Source: Bacteroidales bacterium (GTDB lineage Bacteria; Bacteroidota; Bacteroidia; Bacteroidales; WCHB1-69). Taken from it: 36,864 nucleotides of DNA. Each line of letters starts with the position of its first letter. Position 1 is the first letter of the stretch. Below the pieces are notes generated by a model that had not been told where the DNA came from, made no database searches, and saw nothing but the letters and a program-made list of their open reading frames with translations. The position numbers and the translations under genes are program-made. The stretch spans positions 1-36,864 of the forward strand of contig JAGCFD010000058.1 of NCBI GenBank assembly GCA_017650305.1. Direction: 5' to 3'. This document shows positions 24,404 to 31,790 of the stretch, piece after piece.

Positions 24404-25765
24404 ATGCTTGATTATCACCACAGAATTACCCGATGGATATTGCTTGTCTTCGTCATCCTGACAGCAGTCGATTTGCAGGCTCAAGTAGAAGCAATCGATT
24501 CTTTCCCACCCTATCCTGACAACGAGTTTTCCATCAGCGCCAAGATGGCCACCCGTGGCGAGTTGCGTCATGGCGGATTTAACCCCGACAGCACCGACAA
24601 CAACCGGACTTCCATGTTCATCATGGGACAATACCGGATTGATATCGGATACAAACGCTCCTCTTGGTTTGAACTGAAGCTTGCGCCACAAATGTCAGGC
24701 GTCTGGGGACAGTCCTCCATCAGTCTGACACTTGCTGAAGCTTGGGCCCAGATGAGATCCAGAGTCGGCGTCTTTGCCAAAATTGGACGGCAAACGCTGG
24801 AGTATGACGACGAGCGCATCTTGGGTTATGATGACTGGACCATGACAGCCCCCACCCATGACGTGCTGAAATTCGGGTACGAGGGACATGGCCACAAAGT
24901 CCACGCCCTCCTCGCTTATAACCAGAATCCGGAGAACCAGATGACTGGAGGCAACTACTATTCTGGTGGCATCCAACCGTACAAAACCATGCAAACCCTT
25001 TGGTATCACTATGAGACACCCAAGTCCTTTTTCGGTATTTCTCTCATCGGCATGAACATCGGCATGCAGAGTCTGAACTTGAATGTTCCGAACAAAACCT
25101 TCTACCAGCAACTGGTCGGCACCTATGTGACCTTGAAGCCGAAATTCGTCACCTTGGAAGGTGCTTTCTACTATCAGATGGGCAAGGAAGAATATGGGAT
25201 CCCTTTGGATGCATTCATGGGGAGTGGCACGATCAAAGTGTCTCCGAGCAAAATCTACACCCTCTATGCCGGATACGACTACCTGAGTGGCGACAAATAT
25301 TTTGCTGTGCCCTCTGAAGGGTCCATAGGACTTGTTTATCACGACAAAATCAGAGGTTTCTGTCCCATCTTCGGATCGCACCATGATTTCTACGGAGCCA
25401 TGGATTTCTTCTATCTAAACAGTTATGTCTCCAACTTCACCCCTGGGTTACAAAATCTTTATACCGGAGCCTCCGTGAATCCTATCCAGAACTTGAACCT
25501 CAACGCATCCTACCACTTCTTTGCCATCGCTACCGACCTCGACTATTTGGACAAACCGTTGGGACATGAGCTGGAGTTATCGGCTTCCTACACCTTCGCA
25601 AGATTCATCAAGGTGGCAGCTGGCTACTCTTTTATGCGGGGCACCAAGACCATGCAGGTCCTCCAACACCTCTCTGAAAACCGACAACTGCACTGGGGAT
25701 GGGTCATGCTGTCCGTCACCCCGACCATCTTCACCCATGCGTGGACCGACAAGAAGAATCTTTAG
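24404..25765 (+). CDS. Outer-membrane beta-barrel protein, alginate-export porin-like
   Basis: A 453-residue outer-membrane protein. The ATG at 24404 begins a signal peptide (MLDYHHRITRWILLVFVILTAVDLQAQ); a GTG at 24359, overlapping the previous stop, would add 15 polar residues and is less likely. Features such as KIGRQTLEYDDERILGYDDW near 126-145, alternating hydrophobic/polar strands with aromatic girdles and a Trp-containing final strand are typical of alginate-export (AlgE/Alginate_exp) porins found widely in Bacteroidota. It may let an anionic solute or exported polymer cross the outer membrane. It is the last gene of the unit started at 22800; the link to the PPTase is unexplained. Confidence 0.82.
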   Translation: MLDYHHRITRWILLVFVILTAVDLQAQVEAIDSFPPYPDNEFSISAKMATRGELRHGGFNPDSTDNNRTSMFIMGQYRIDIGYKRSSWFELKLAPQMSGVWGQSSISLTLAEAWAQMRSRVGVFAKIGRQTLEYDDERILGYDDWTMTAPTHDVLKFGYEGHGHKVHALLAYNQNPENQMTGGNYYSGGIQPYKTMQTLWYHYETPKSFFGISLIGMNIGMQSLNLNVPNKTFYQQLVGTYVTLKPKFVTLEGAFYYQMGKEEYGIPLDAFMGSGTIKVSPSKIYTLYAGYDYLSGDKYFAVPSEGSIGLVYHDKIRGFCPIFGSHHDFYGAMDFFYLNSYVSNFTPGLQNLYTGASVNPIQNLNLNASYHFFAIATDLDYLDKPLGHELELSASYTFARFIKVAAGYSFMRGTKTMQVLQHLSENRQLHWGWVMLSVTPTIFTHAWTDKKNL

Positions 25766-25806
25766 CTATTGGCTATGGCGTCTGTGTAGAACTGTGTCCC
25801 CCACGC

Positions 25807-26340
25807 TTATTTGACAACCCTCCACTCGCCTGGCTGGAGATCTTCCAAGCCGAGGTCGCCGATTTGGACGCGGATGAGCCGCAAGGTGGGGAAGCCGACC
25901 GCGGCGGTCATGTGCCGCACTTGGCGGTTCTTGCCCTCGGTAAGGGTGAGGCGCACCCAGCTGGTGGGGATGTTGGCGCGATAGCGGATGGGCGGCACGC
26001 GTTCCCAGAGGTCTTCCGGCGGTAGCGCCCGCTCGGCCTTGCAGGGACGGGTGCGGTAACCCTTGATGACGACCCCTTTGGCCAGTTGTTGCAGGGCTTC
26101 GTCTGTGATTTCGCCATCCACTTGGGCGAGGTAGGTGCGCGGGTGGGCGTTCTTCGGGTCCAACAATCGTTTGACCAGCCGTCCGTCGTCGGTCAGCAGC
26201 AGGGCACCCTCGCTGTCGTGGTCCAGCCGCCCCGCAGCATAAACGCCGGGCGGAAATCCGAACTCGTTAAGGGCACGGTGCCCCGCCTCAGGGGTGAACT
26301 GGCTCAGCACGCCGTAGGGTTTGTTGAAGAGGATGACCAT
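25807..26340 (-). CDS. rluE: 23S rRNA pseudouridine synthase RluE
   Basis: A 177-residue single-domain pseudouridine synthase without an S4 domain. FNKPYGVLSQFT at 5-16, GRLDHDSEGALLLTDDG at 37-53 with catalytic Asp40, and PIRYRANIPTSWVRLTLTEGKNRQVRHMTAAVGFPTLRLIR at 116-156 are RluE features, the last segment aligning closely with E. coli RluE from memory. It should isomerise one uridine of 23S rRNA (U2457 in E. coli). Single-gene unit with its own -7 box at 26360-26367; it is convergent with the porin gene, 41 bp apart. Confidence 0.93.
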   Translation of the reverse strand: MVILFNKPYGVLSQFTPEAGHRALNEFGFPPGVYAAGRLDHDSEGALLLTDDGRLVKRLLDPKNAHPRTYLAQVDGEITDEALQQLAKGVVIKGYRTRPCKAERALPPEDLWERVPPIRYRANIPTSWVRLTLTEGKNRQVRHMTAAVGFPTLRLIRVQIGDLGLEDLQPGEWRVVK

Positions 26341-26359
26341 AGTTGGTTATTTTGGGTGG

Positions 26360-26367
26360 CAAAGATA
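26360..26367 (-). promoter_or_regulatory. -7 box for rluE
   Basis: TATCTTTG on the minus strand, 19 bp before the ATG at 26340. Confidence 0.7.
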
Positions 26368-26400
26368 GGAATTAATCTTCTTATCCTTCATTATTTTTTA

Positions 26401-26408
26401 TATTTTTG
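26401..26408 (+). promoter_or_regulatory. Candidate -7 box for the YRSEA-repeat protein
   Basis: TATTTTTG, 60 bp before the ATG at 26469, divergent to the rluE promoter. No -33 match was seen. Confidence 0.5.
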
Positions 26409-26468
26409 TTGCGTGTTTTAGGGGTATTCATTTGAGTTATTATCTGTTCTCTTTTAGCGCAATTATTT

Positions 26469-26813
26469 ATGACTATGAAAAAAGGAGTATTGTTCTTGAT
26501 GGTTTTACTACTGGGTGCAGGATCACTTTGGAGCCAACGCATCTATTCCACCAATTATCGTTCCGAGGCAAAAGTGAAGGTGTATGTGACCAAATACCGT
26601 TCGGAAGCGGATCTCATTGTCTATAAAACGGACTATAGAAGCGAGGCGTCAGACAATAAGGGCATTTGGTATTTCACCCAGTATAAGAGTGAGGCCCAGA
26701 AGATTATCTATTTTACGGATTATTCGTCCGAAGCGGATGTGAAAGTGTATTTCACCCGATATAAAAGTGAGGCGGGCTGGAAGAACAAGGCCAAGCAGCA
26801 CCTGTTTTACTAG
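26469..26813 (+). CDS. Small secreted tandem-repeat protein, DUF6150-like
   Basis: A 114-residue exported protein. A signal peptide (MTMKKGVLFLMVLLLGAGSLWSQ) is followed by six consecutive beta-type repeats, each ending Y(R/K/S)SEA, mostly 13 residues apart: RIYSTNYRSEA, KVYVTKYRSEA, IVYKTDYRSEA, WYFTQYKSEA, IIYFTDYSSEA and KVYFTRYKSEA. The regular alternation of hydrophobic and charged positions suggests a beta-solenoid or stacked hairpins. This is the repeat I recognise as the DUF6150 family. Its function is unknown; a surface or periplasmic role is inferred. An ATG at 26475 is an alternative start. Confidence 0.8.
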   Translation: MTMKKGVLFLMVLLLGAGSLWSQRIYSTNYRSEAKVKVYVTKYRSEADLIVYKTDYRSEASDNKGIWYFTQYKSEAQKIIYFTDYSSEADVKVYFTRYKSEAGWKNKAKQHLFY

Positions 26814-26862
26814 TTCCATTGTGCTTTCGTGTCATAAAACGACCAAAGGTAAAGACCACACC

Positions 26863-26991
26863 ACAGGTGTCCCCACCATTCAGAAAAAACTGGCAAAAAG
26901 CGGTTCTCCCCATGCCACCTTCGAGACCACGGATGACCGATTGACGTTCCTCATCAACATCCCTGTCCATCCCGGCTGTGATAACAAACTG
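26863..26991 (+). pseudogene. Remnant of an AlbA_2/RecG-like ATP-binding regulator (C-terminal piece)
   Basis: A short open stretch encodes IQKKLAKSGSPHATFETTDDRL followed by FLINIPVHP. It matches the end of the HATPase_c_4/AlbA_2-type ATP-binding proteins, in which a MKKNGSPEPxFxTDDxRTxFxxxIPxHP-like segment is common. No start codon or N-terminal domains are present upstream, and the sequence merges into the DUF6150-like gene end. I read it as the residue of a deleted gene. It fills most of the 330-bp gap between the repeat protein and the ATPase gene. Confidence 0.6.
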
Positions 26992-27048
26992 CTTCAATTA
27001 GATGCCCCAGGACAGGTTTCTATCCCAGAGGGTACATTTGTCAACGGA

Positions 27049-27127
27049 ATAATCTTGAAAAGTTGTGAATTTTATGGTTGTGATAATCTTGAAAAGTTGT
27101 ATATTTGCATTCTAGATAATCTTGAAA
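27049..27127. repeat. Three phased direct repeats over the ATPase promoter
   Basis: ATAATCTTGAAAAGTTGT occurs exactly at 27049-27066 and 27083-27100, and its first 12 bases again at 27116-27127. The spacing is 34 and 33 bp, about three helical turns. The middle copy lies between the -33 and -7 boxes and the third over the predicted transcription start, an arrangement expected for operator sites. Confidence 0.8.
27078..27107 (+). promoter_or_regulatory. Promoter of the AAA_14/DUF4143 ATPase
   Basis: TTG at 27078-27080 and -7 box TATATTTG at 27100-27107, spacing 19 bp; the gene starts at 27144. Confidence 0.75.
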
Positions 27128-27143
27128 TAATGGTGCTACTTTT

Positions 27144-28493
27144 ATGAAAAGAAAGATTTACAATAAGTTATTAGAGTGGAAGAACACACAAAACGGTGCG
27201 ACCGCCGTGTTGATAGAAGGAGCGCGGCGGATTGGCAAAAGTTACATAGTGGAGGAGTTTGCCCGTAACGAATACGATTCATATCTGCTCATTGACTTCA
27301 ACAAAGCCGACAAGGTGGTTTGGAGTTGGTTCGACACGCTGATGGAGGATCTCGACACATTGCTGATGAACCTGCAAATCCATTACGGTACGCGACTCAC
27401 CCCGGGCAAATCGGTCATTGTTTTCGACGAGGTACAGCTTTGTCCGCGCGCTCGAGCGGCCATCAAATATTTAGTGGCTGACGGCAGATTCCATTATATT
27501 GAAACGGGGTCGCTTGTCAGTATCAAGAAAAACGTTCGCAACATTGTCATTCCTTCCGAAGAGGAGGTAATGCCGATGTTTCCGATGGATTTTGAGGAAT
27601 TCCTTTGGGCGATGGGCAACGATATGCTCATGCCATACATACGGCAATGTTTCGAAAAACGCCAACCGATGGGCGAGCTTCACCGCAAAGCCGTTGAATA
27701 TTTCCGCACCTATATGATTGTGGGAGGAATGCCCCAAGCAGTCCAAGCTTTTGTGGACTTTAAGGATTTTGACAAAGTGGACCAAGTAAAACGGGGTATT
27801 TTGCAGGTATATGTCAACGACATATCCAAATACGCCGCAGGTTTGGAACACAAGGTGAAAAACATTTTCGAACAGATTCCCGCCCAATTGCAAAAACACG
27901 AGAAAAAATTCCGTTTGTCGGCTTTGGAGGCTGGTGCGGCCTACCGCGATTATGACGACGCCTTCTTTTGGCTTGCCGACGCAGGTGTCGTAAACATCTG
28001 TTACAATTGCACTACACCCAACGTGGGACTTCGCCTCAACATGGAACGGAACACTCTCAAGTGCTATATGGGTGACACGGGCTTACTTATCTCCCACGCT
28101 TTTGACGAAAACGGCAAAGTACCTGTGGAACTGTATCAGAAACTGTTGTTGAACAAATTGGAGGTAAACCAAGGAATGCTTGTGGAGAACGTTGTCGCAC
28201 AAATGCTTGCGGCAAGCCAGCACAAACTCTACTTCTATAGTAATTCCAGTCGCGAAGACGCAAGCGAACGAATGGAGATAGATTTCCTTACGGCCAAAAG
28301 TAAATTGACCTCCCGACACAACATCACGCCCATAGAAGTAAAGTCCTCGCAACGTTACACGCTTTCCTCCTTGCGCAAATGTATGGAGAAATTCGGAGAA
28401 TATCTCACAACTCCTATCGTGCTGCACGGAGCCGACCTGAAAGAAGAGAACGGCATGCTATTTCTCCCGCTGTATATGGCACCTTTGTTATAA
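27144..28493 (+). CDS. AAA_14/DUF4143 ATP-binding protein
   Basis: A 449-residue ATPase. Walker A GARRIGKS is at 26-33, Walker B IVFDEVQ at 92-98, followed by the ETGSLVS sensor strand near 120-126. The C-terminal part is DUF4143, with EIDFLT near 378-383 and IEVKSS near 397-402 that resemble a PD-(D/E)xK-like core. These proteins are very common in Bacteroidota accessory DNA; their job is unknown, with links to mobile DNA and defence suspected. The start is the ATG at 27144, preceded by a promoter with three phased repeats. It is a single-gene unit. Confidence 0.93.
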   Translation: MKRKIYNKLLEWKNTQNGATAVLIEGARRIGKSYIVEEFARNEYDSYLLIDFNKADKVVWSWFDTLMEDLDTLLMNLQIHYGTRLTPGKSVIVFDEVQLCPRARAAIKYLVADGRFHYIETGSLVSIKKNVRNIVIPSEEEVMPMFPMDFEEFLWAMGNDMLMPYIRQCFEKRQPMGELHRKAVEYFRTYMIVGGMPQAVQAFVDFKDFDKVDQVKRGILQVYVNDISKYAAGLEHKVKNIFEQIPAQLQKHEKKFRLSALEAGAAYRDYDDAFFWLADAGVVNICYNCTTPNVGLRLNMERNTLKCYMGDTGLLISHAFDENGKVPVELYQKLLLNKLEVNQGMLVENVVAQMLAASQHKLYFYSNSSREDASERMEIDFLTAKSKLTSRHNITPIEVKSSQRYTLSSLRKCMEKFGEYLTTPIVLHGADLKEENGMLFLPLYMAPLL

Positions 28494-28528
28494 TGATTTG
28501 TCCCGTTTCTATCCCGGTTAAAAAGAAC

Positions 28529-28556
28529 GTAGGGGCGAAGGATTTTTCGCCCCTAC
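28529..28556. repeat. Palindromic repeat GTAGGGGCGAA...TTCGCCCCTAC
   Basis: An 11-bp perfect inverted repeat (28529-28539 with 28546-28556) with a 6-nt loop. From memory this sequence type is dispersed in many genomes. It lies in the short gap between the ATPase gene and tRNA-Ser and could also serve as a weak terminator. Confidence 0.8.
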
Positions 28557-28563
28557 ATGGTTG

Positions 28564-28648
28564 CGGAGAGAGAGGGATTCGAACCCCCGGAGGTGTGACC
28601 CTCAACGGTTTTCAAGACCGCCGCATTCGACCGCTCTGCCATCTCTCC
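28564..28648 (-). tRNA. tRNA-Ser, anticodon TGA
   Basis: An 85-nt class II tRNA on the minus strand. Acceptor GGAGAGA pairs with TCTCTCC, discriminator G as in bacterial tRNA-Ser. The anticodon loop CTTGAAA gives anticodon TGA (plus-strand TCA at 28612-28614). A long variable arm (GAGGGTCACACCTCC region) and a T loop GTTCGAAT are present. CCA is not encoded. Confidence 0.95.
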
Positions 28649-28659
28649 GTTTGAGGGCG

Positions 28660-28667
28660 CAAAAGTA
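28660..28667 (-). promoter_or_regulatory. -7 box for tRNA-Ser
   Basis: TACTTTTG on the minus strand, 11 bp before the tRNA 5' end. Confidence 0.75.
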
Positions 28668-28732
28668 CATTTTTTTTTAACATTCCCTAATCTGCCATGC
28701 AAAAAACATGCAATTAATTGAATGCAAATAAC

Positions 28733-29503
28733 TTATTTAGCAATTCGAGTCACCAACCCTTGATTGGTCACTAACAAGGAATCATCTAAGCAGAAACATT
28801 TCCGAAGATTTTCAGGGGTCAAGACCGCATGTGCCTCATCATGCGCCAGCACCCTGCCCGACCTCATCAACAAGGCCTGATGAGCATACTCTATGGCCAT
28901 GGTGAAGTCATGAATCACAATAACAATGGTGACCTTTTCCACCTCATTCAACTCCGCCAAGATGTCCATAATTTCAAACTTGTGCGAGACATCCAAATTG
29001 GAGAGAGGCTCGTCAAGGAGCATGATGGGCGTCTGTTGCGCCATGGCTCGGGCAATCAACGTACGCTGTAGCTCTCCTCCACTCAAAGCACTGATATTCC
29101 GGTCTCTATATTGCGCAATATGACACTTCTCCAACATCTGCATCACAATTGCCTCGTCTTCTGCCGACTGCATCTGCCAATGCTTCTGATAGGGATTGCG
29201 ACCCATCAGCACCATCTCGTAAACAGACAAGTCAAAAATCGTGTCCTGATGTTGCGGCACAAAGGAGACATTTCGGGCAAACTCTATCGGACTATAGTCG
29301 TAAATATCACGGGCTCCGACTTGAATACGACCCGAGGTGGGATTCAACAGCCCAGCCATGCATTTCAACAATGTGGTCTTGCCTGAACCATTAGGACCTA
29401 CCACCGCACAAAACTCGCCCTCTTCAAATGTGACGGACAGATCTTGAAAAATAGGCTGCTGATTATACTGAAAATCAATATGTTCTATCTCAATTCGATG
29501 CAT
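28733..29503 (-). CDS. ABC transporter ATP-binding protein, FecE/BtuD-like
   Basis: A 256-residue ABC ATPase. Walker A GPNGSGKT is at 36-43, the signature LSGGE at 140-144, Walker B LLDEP at 162-166 and the switch His in VIVIHDF near 198. Sequence style (VTFEEGEFCAVVGPNGSGKTTLLKCMAGLL, YEMVLMGRNPYQ) is that of iron-siderophore, haem or cobalamin importers. The permease and binding protein genes are not next to it: it follows mutL on the same strand with a 3-bp gap and precedes tRNA-Ser. The substrate is therefore open. It would act at the inner face of the membrane. Confidence 0.92.
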   Translation of the reverse strand: MHRIEIEHIDFQYNQQPIFQDLSVTFEEGEFCAVVGPNGSGKTTLLKCMAGLLNPTSGRIQVGARDIYDYSPIEFARNVSFVPQHQDTIFDLSVYEMVLMGRNPYQKHWQMQSAEDEAIVMQMLEKCHIAQYRDRNISALSGGELQRTLIARAMAQQTPIMLLDEPLSNLDVSHKFEIMDILAELNEVEKVTIVIVIHDFTMAIEYAHQALLMRSGRVLAHDEAHAVLTPENLRKCFCLDDSLLVTNQGLVTRIAK

Positions 29504-29506
29504 TCT

Positions 29507-31369
29507 TTAAAAAAACGACTCCAAGTTCTCGGTATCAAAATAGTGTATGATTTTCTTTTGGGAAGGAGATATTGTGGGACACGCACATGCGAACAACTGT
29601 CGCAAAAATTCAGCAACAGCCTCCATGGACTTGAGCGGCACGGTACGGTTCTTGTACTGCTTGGCCATACAAAGTGCAATGTTTTGGTACTTGTCTGCAC
29701 GATGCAAGAAGGTATTGCTCTTGAATTCGTCCAAGATATTGACAATAATTGTCTGCAAATCACCCTCTTCCTCCTCATTGTTGGGTGTTCCATTAACAGC
29801 GAAGTGCGTCATATCAATTTTCTCCAACTCATAACCCAACTGCTGGAACTCAGTTCTCAAGGAGTCAGCCAAATCGGCTTGGGCAGGTGTTAATGTGACG
29901 GTGGCGGGAAAAAGACTCTGCTGAACGTTAATAGGCGTGTCCATCAGAGCTTTGATGTTGCGGTCGTAGAGAATGCGTTCACGGGCGGCGGCCACGTTAA
30001 TCACCATGGCACGCTCGTTAAGCATCAGGAATAGATAGCGGTCCTGCATCACGAAGAAAGGGAAGTTGTCGGGCAACTCCTCCTGCTTGATCTCGCCAGT
30101 CTGGGGATTCAAGTTAGCCTCCAACTGTTCCGGCTCCTGATTCCGAATATGTTCCGTCTTCAGGCCTTCGAGGAAATTGTTCCAGCTGACAGGGTTGGCA
30201 CGTTCATTCCATTGGTATGGATGAGGTTTTCCGCTGGATGATGTCCTTGATTGCGGCACTGCATCAAACGGGTTGTAGTTCGGATTATGCTCCACCGTCG
30301 GGATGACAATAGGACGATCCGCCGGCTTTTGAGGGAGCTCGAAGATCGGGTCCAGATCAAAATCTATCTGCGGCGACAGCGCCATGGTGCCCAAACTCTT
30401 CTTGACAGCCGCATGCACAAAACCGAACAACAGCTTGTCGTCCTGCAACTTGACCTCCACTTTGGTAGGGCTCACATTGATATCAACATTGGCAGGGTCC
30501 ACCTCCACGGCAATAAAGTACGCTGGACGGTAGCCTTGCGGAATCAACTGTGCATAAGCCTGTTCCACAGCATAGTTCAGCAACGGATGACGCACATAGC
30601 GATTGTTGATGAACATATACTGTTCGCTCTTCTTCTTTTTGGCATTCTCCGGCTTGGCAATAAAGCCATAAATATTGACAATATCTGTCTTTTGGTCAAC
30701 AGGATAGAGTTTGTCCTTGAATGAGTTCCCAAAGATATTGATGATACGCTGTTTCATATTCGTGGGTGAGAGATGGTAGATCATCTTTCCATTATGATAC
30801 AGCGAGAAAGCGAGTTCGTGATGAATCAGCGCCACGCGATAGAACTCTTCTTCCACATGGGTCATCTCCACATTATCGGACTTCAGGAAATTGCGACGCG
30901 CGGGGACGTTGAAGAAGAGATTCTTCACAGCTATGGAGGTGCCGTCTTGTGTGGCGCAATGCTCATGGCTTTTCACTTCCGCGCCTTCAATGGTCACAAC
31001 TGTGCCCACTGCATCCTCAGCCTGCTTGGTTTTCAGCTCCACATACGCGATGGCAGCTATAGAGGCGAGCGCTTCACCGCGAAAACCCTTGGTCTGTATG
31101 CGATAAAGGTCGTCGGCCGAACGCAGTTTCGAGGTGGCATGGCGTTCAAAACAAAGGCGAGCATCGTTGAAAGACATGCCTTTGCCATTGTCAATGACCT
31201 GAATCAGCGTGCGTCCCGCGTCCTTCACAATAAGCTGTATCTCCGTGGCTCCCGAGTCCACAGAGTTCTCCAACAGCTCCTTCACCACCGAGGCAGGGCG
31301 CTGAATCACCTCGCCTGCCGCAATCTGATTGGCCACCACATCAGGCAGCAATTTAATAATGTCACTCAT
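29507..31369 (-). CDS. mutL: DNA mismatch repair protein MutL, lacking the endonuclease motif
   Basis: A 620-residue MutL. The GHKL ATPase half is intact: VKELLENSVDSGA at 29-41, DNGKGM at 60-65, HATSK at 77-81 and GFRGEA at 95-100. In the C-terminal dimer domain, where most bacterial MutL proteins carry the DQHA(X)2E(X)4E endonuclease motif, this protein reads NVAAARERILYD at 458-469, so Asp, Gln and His of the motif are all replaced. The zinc-site Cys-Pro-His motif near the end is also absent (FACACPTISPSQ). It would match mismatches with MutS but should not nick DNA itself. Second gene of a unit with the small membrane protein upstream and the ABC ATPase downstream. Confidence 0.95.
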   Translation of the reverse strand: MSDIIKLLPDVVANQIAAGEVIQRPASVVKELLENSVDSGATEIQLIVKDAGRTLIQVIDNGKGMSFNDARLCFERHATSKLRSADDLYRIQTKGFRGEALASIAAIAYVELKTKQAEDAVGTVVTIEGAEVKSHEHCATQDGTSIAVKNLFFNVPARRNFLKSDNVEMTHVEEEFYRVALIHHELAFSLYHNGKMIYHLSPTNMKQRIINIFGNSFKDKLYPVDQKTDIVNIYGFIAKPENAKKKKSEQYMFINNRYVRHPLLNYAVEQAYAQLIPQGYRPAYFIAVEVDPANVDINVSPTKVEVKLQDDKLLFGFVHAAVKKSLGTMALSPQIDFDLDPIFELPQKPADRPIVIPTVEHNPNYNPFDAVPQSRTSSSGKPHPYQWNERANPVSWNNFLEGLKTEHIRNQEPEQLEANLNPQTGEIKQEELPDNFPFFVMQDRYLFLMLNERAMVINVAAARERILYDRNIKALMDTPINVQQSLFPATVTLTPAQADLADSLRTEFQQLGYELEKIDMTHFAVNGTPNNEEEEGDLQTIIVNILDEFKSNTFLHRADKYQNIALCMAKQYKNRTVPLKSMEAVAEFLRQLFACACPTISPSQKKIIHYFDTENLESFF

Positions 31370-31387
31370 ACGCGCGGAGATGCTATG

Positions 31388-31633
31388 TTAAGCGAAAAAC
31401 TTGAAGAAGACAAACGCCAGCACAAGCGCGAAGAAGACGATAGTGATGATGGGCAACCATGCAAACTTATTGTCATTGGCATGATGACGACGCTTGTTGC
31501 TCCACTCCCGATGCAACTTATTGGCAAAGTCCGTCTGCTTGTCACCGGTGGACCTTTCTTCATCAGGATCATAAAAACGGGGTTTATAGTTGAACTCCCG
31601 TGGTTCAGGTTTTTCAAATCCAAAAAAGCTCAT
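31388..31633 (-). CDS. Small membrane protein upstream of mutL
   Basis: An 81-residue protein with a charged N-terminal part (FGFEKPEPREFNYKPRFYDPDEE) and one C-terminal membrane span (FAWLPIITIVFFALVLAFVFFKFFA, 57-81), so the N-terminus is likely cytoplasmic. It starts 22 bp after a -7 box and ends 18 bp before mutL. Small proteins of this design are often found at this place in Bacteroidota, without a known role. Confidence 0.72.
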   Translation of the reverse strand: MSFFGFEKPEPREFNYKPRFYDPDEERSTGDKQTDFANKLHREWSNKRRHHANDNKFAWLPIITIVFFALVLAFVFFKFFA

Positions 31634-31654
31634 AATTCATTTTTTTAGAGAGTG

Positions 31655-31662
31655 CAAAGATA
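31655..31662 (-). promoter_or_regulatory. -7 box for the small membrane protein-mutL-ABC unit
   Basis: TATCTTTG on the minus strand, 21 bp before the ATG at 31633. Confidence 0.7.
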
Positions 31663-31755
31663 CATATTTAATTTTAGGATACCGGACATTCATCAAAAAA
31701 AAGATACCTCCCTAAAAAATCTGAAAGATTGTTCTTTTCTCTACCCGCTTTTTTA

Positions 31756-31763
31756 TACTTTTG
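31756..31763 (+). promoter_or_regulatory. -7 box for the thioredoxin-hydrolase fusion
   Basis: TACTTTTG, 27 bp before the ATG at 31791, divergent to the box at 31655-31662. The nearest TTG upstream (31729-31731) is 24 bp away, longer than usual. Confidence 0.65.
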
Positions 31764-31790
31764 CCGCCTGAACTTATTTATTGAAAAAAA

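Noticed and set aside
28379-28654. A 91-residue frame reading ERGIRTPGG near tRNA-Ser
   Set aside because: This is the well-known false protein obtained by translating across a tRNA-Ser gene.
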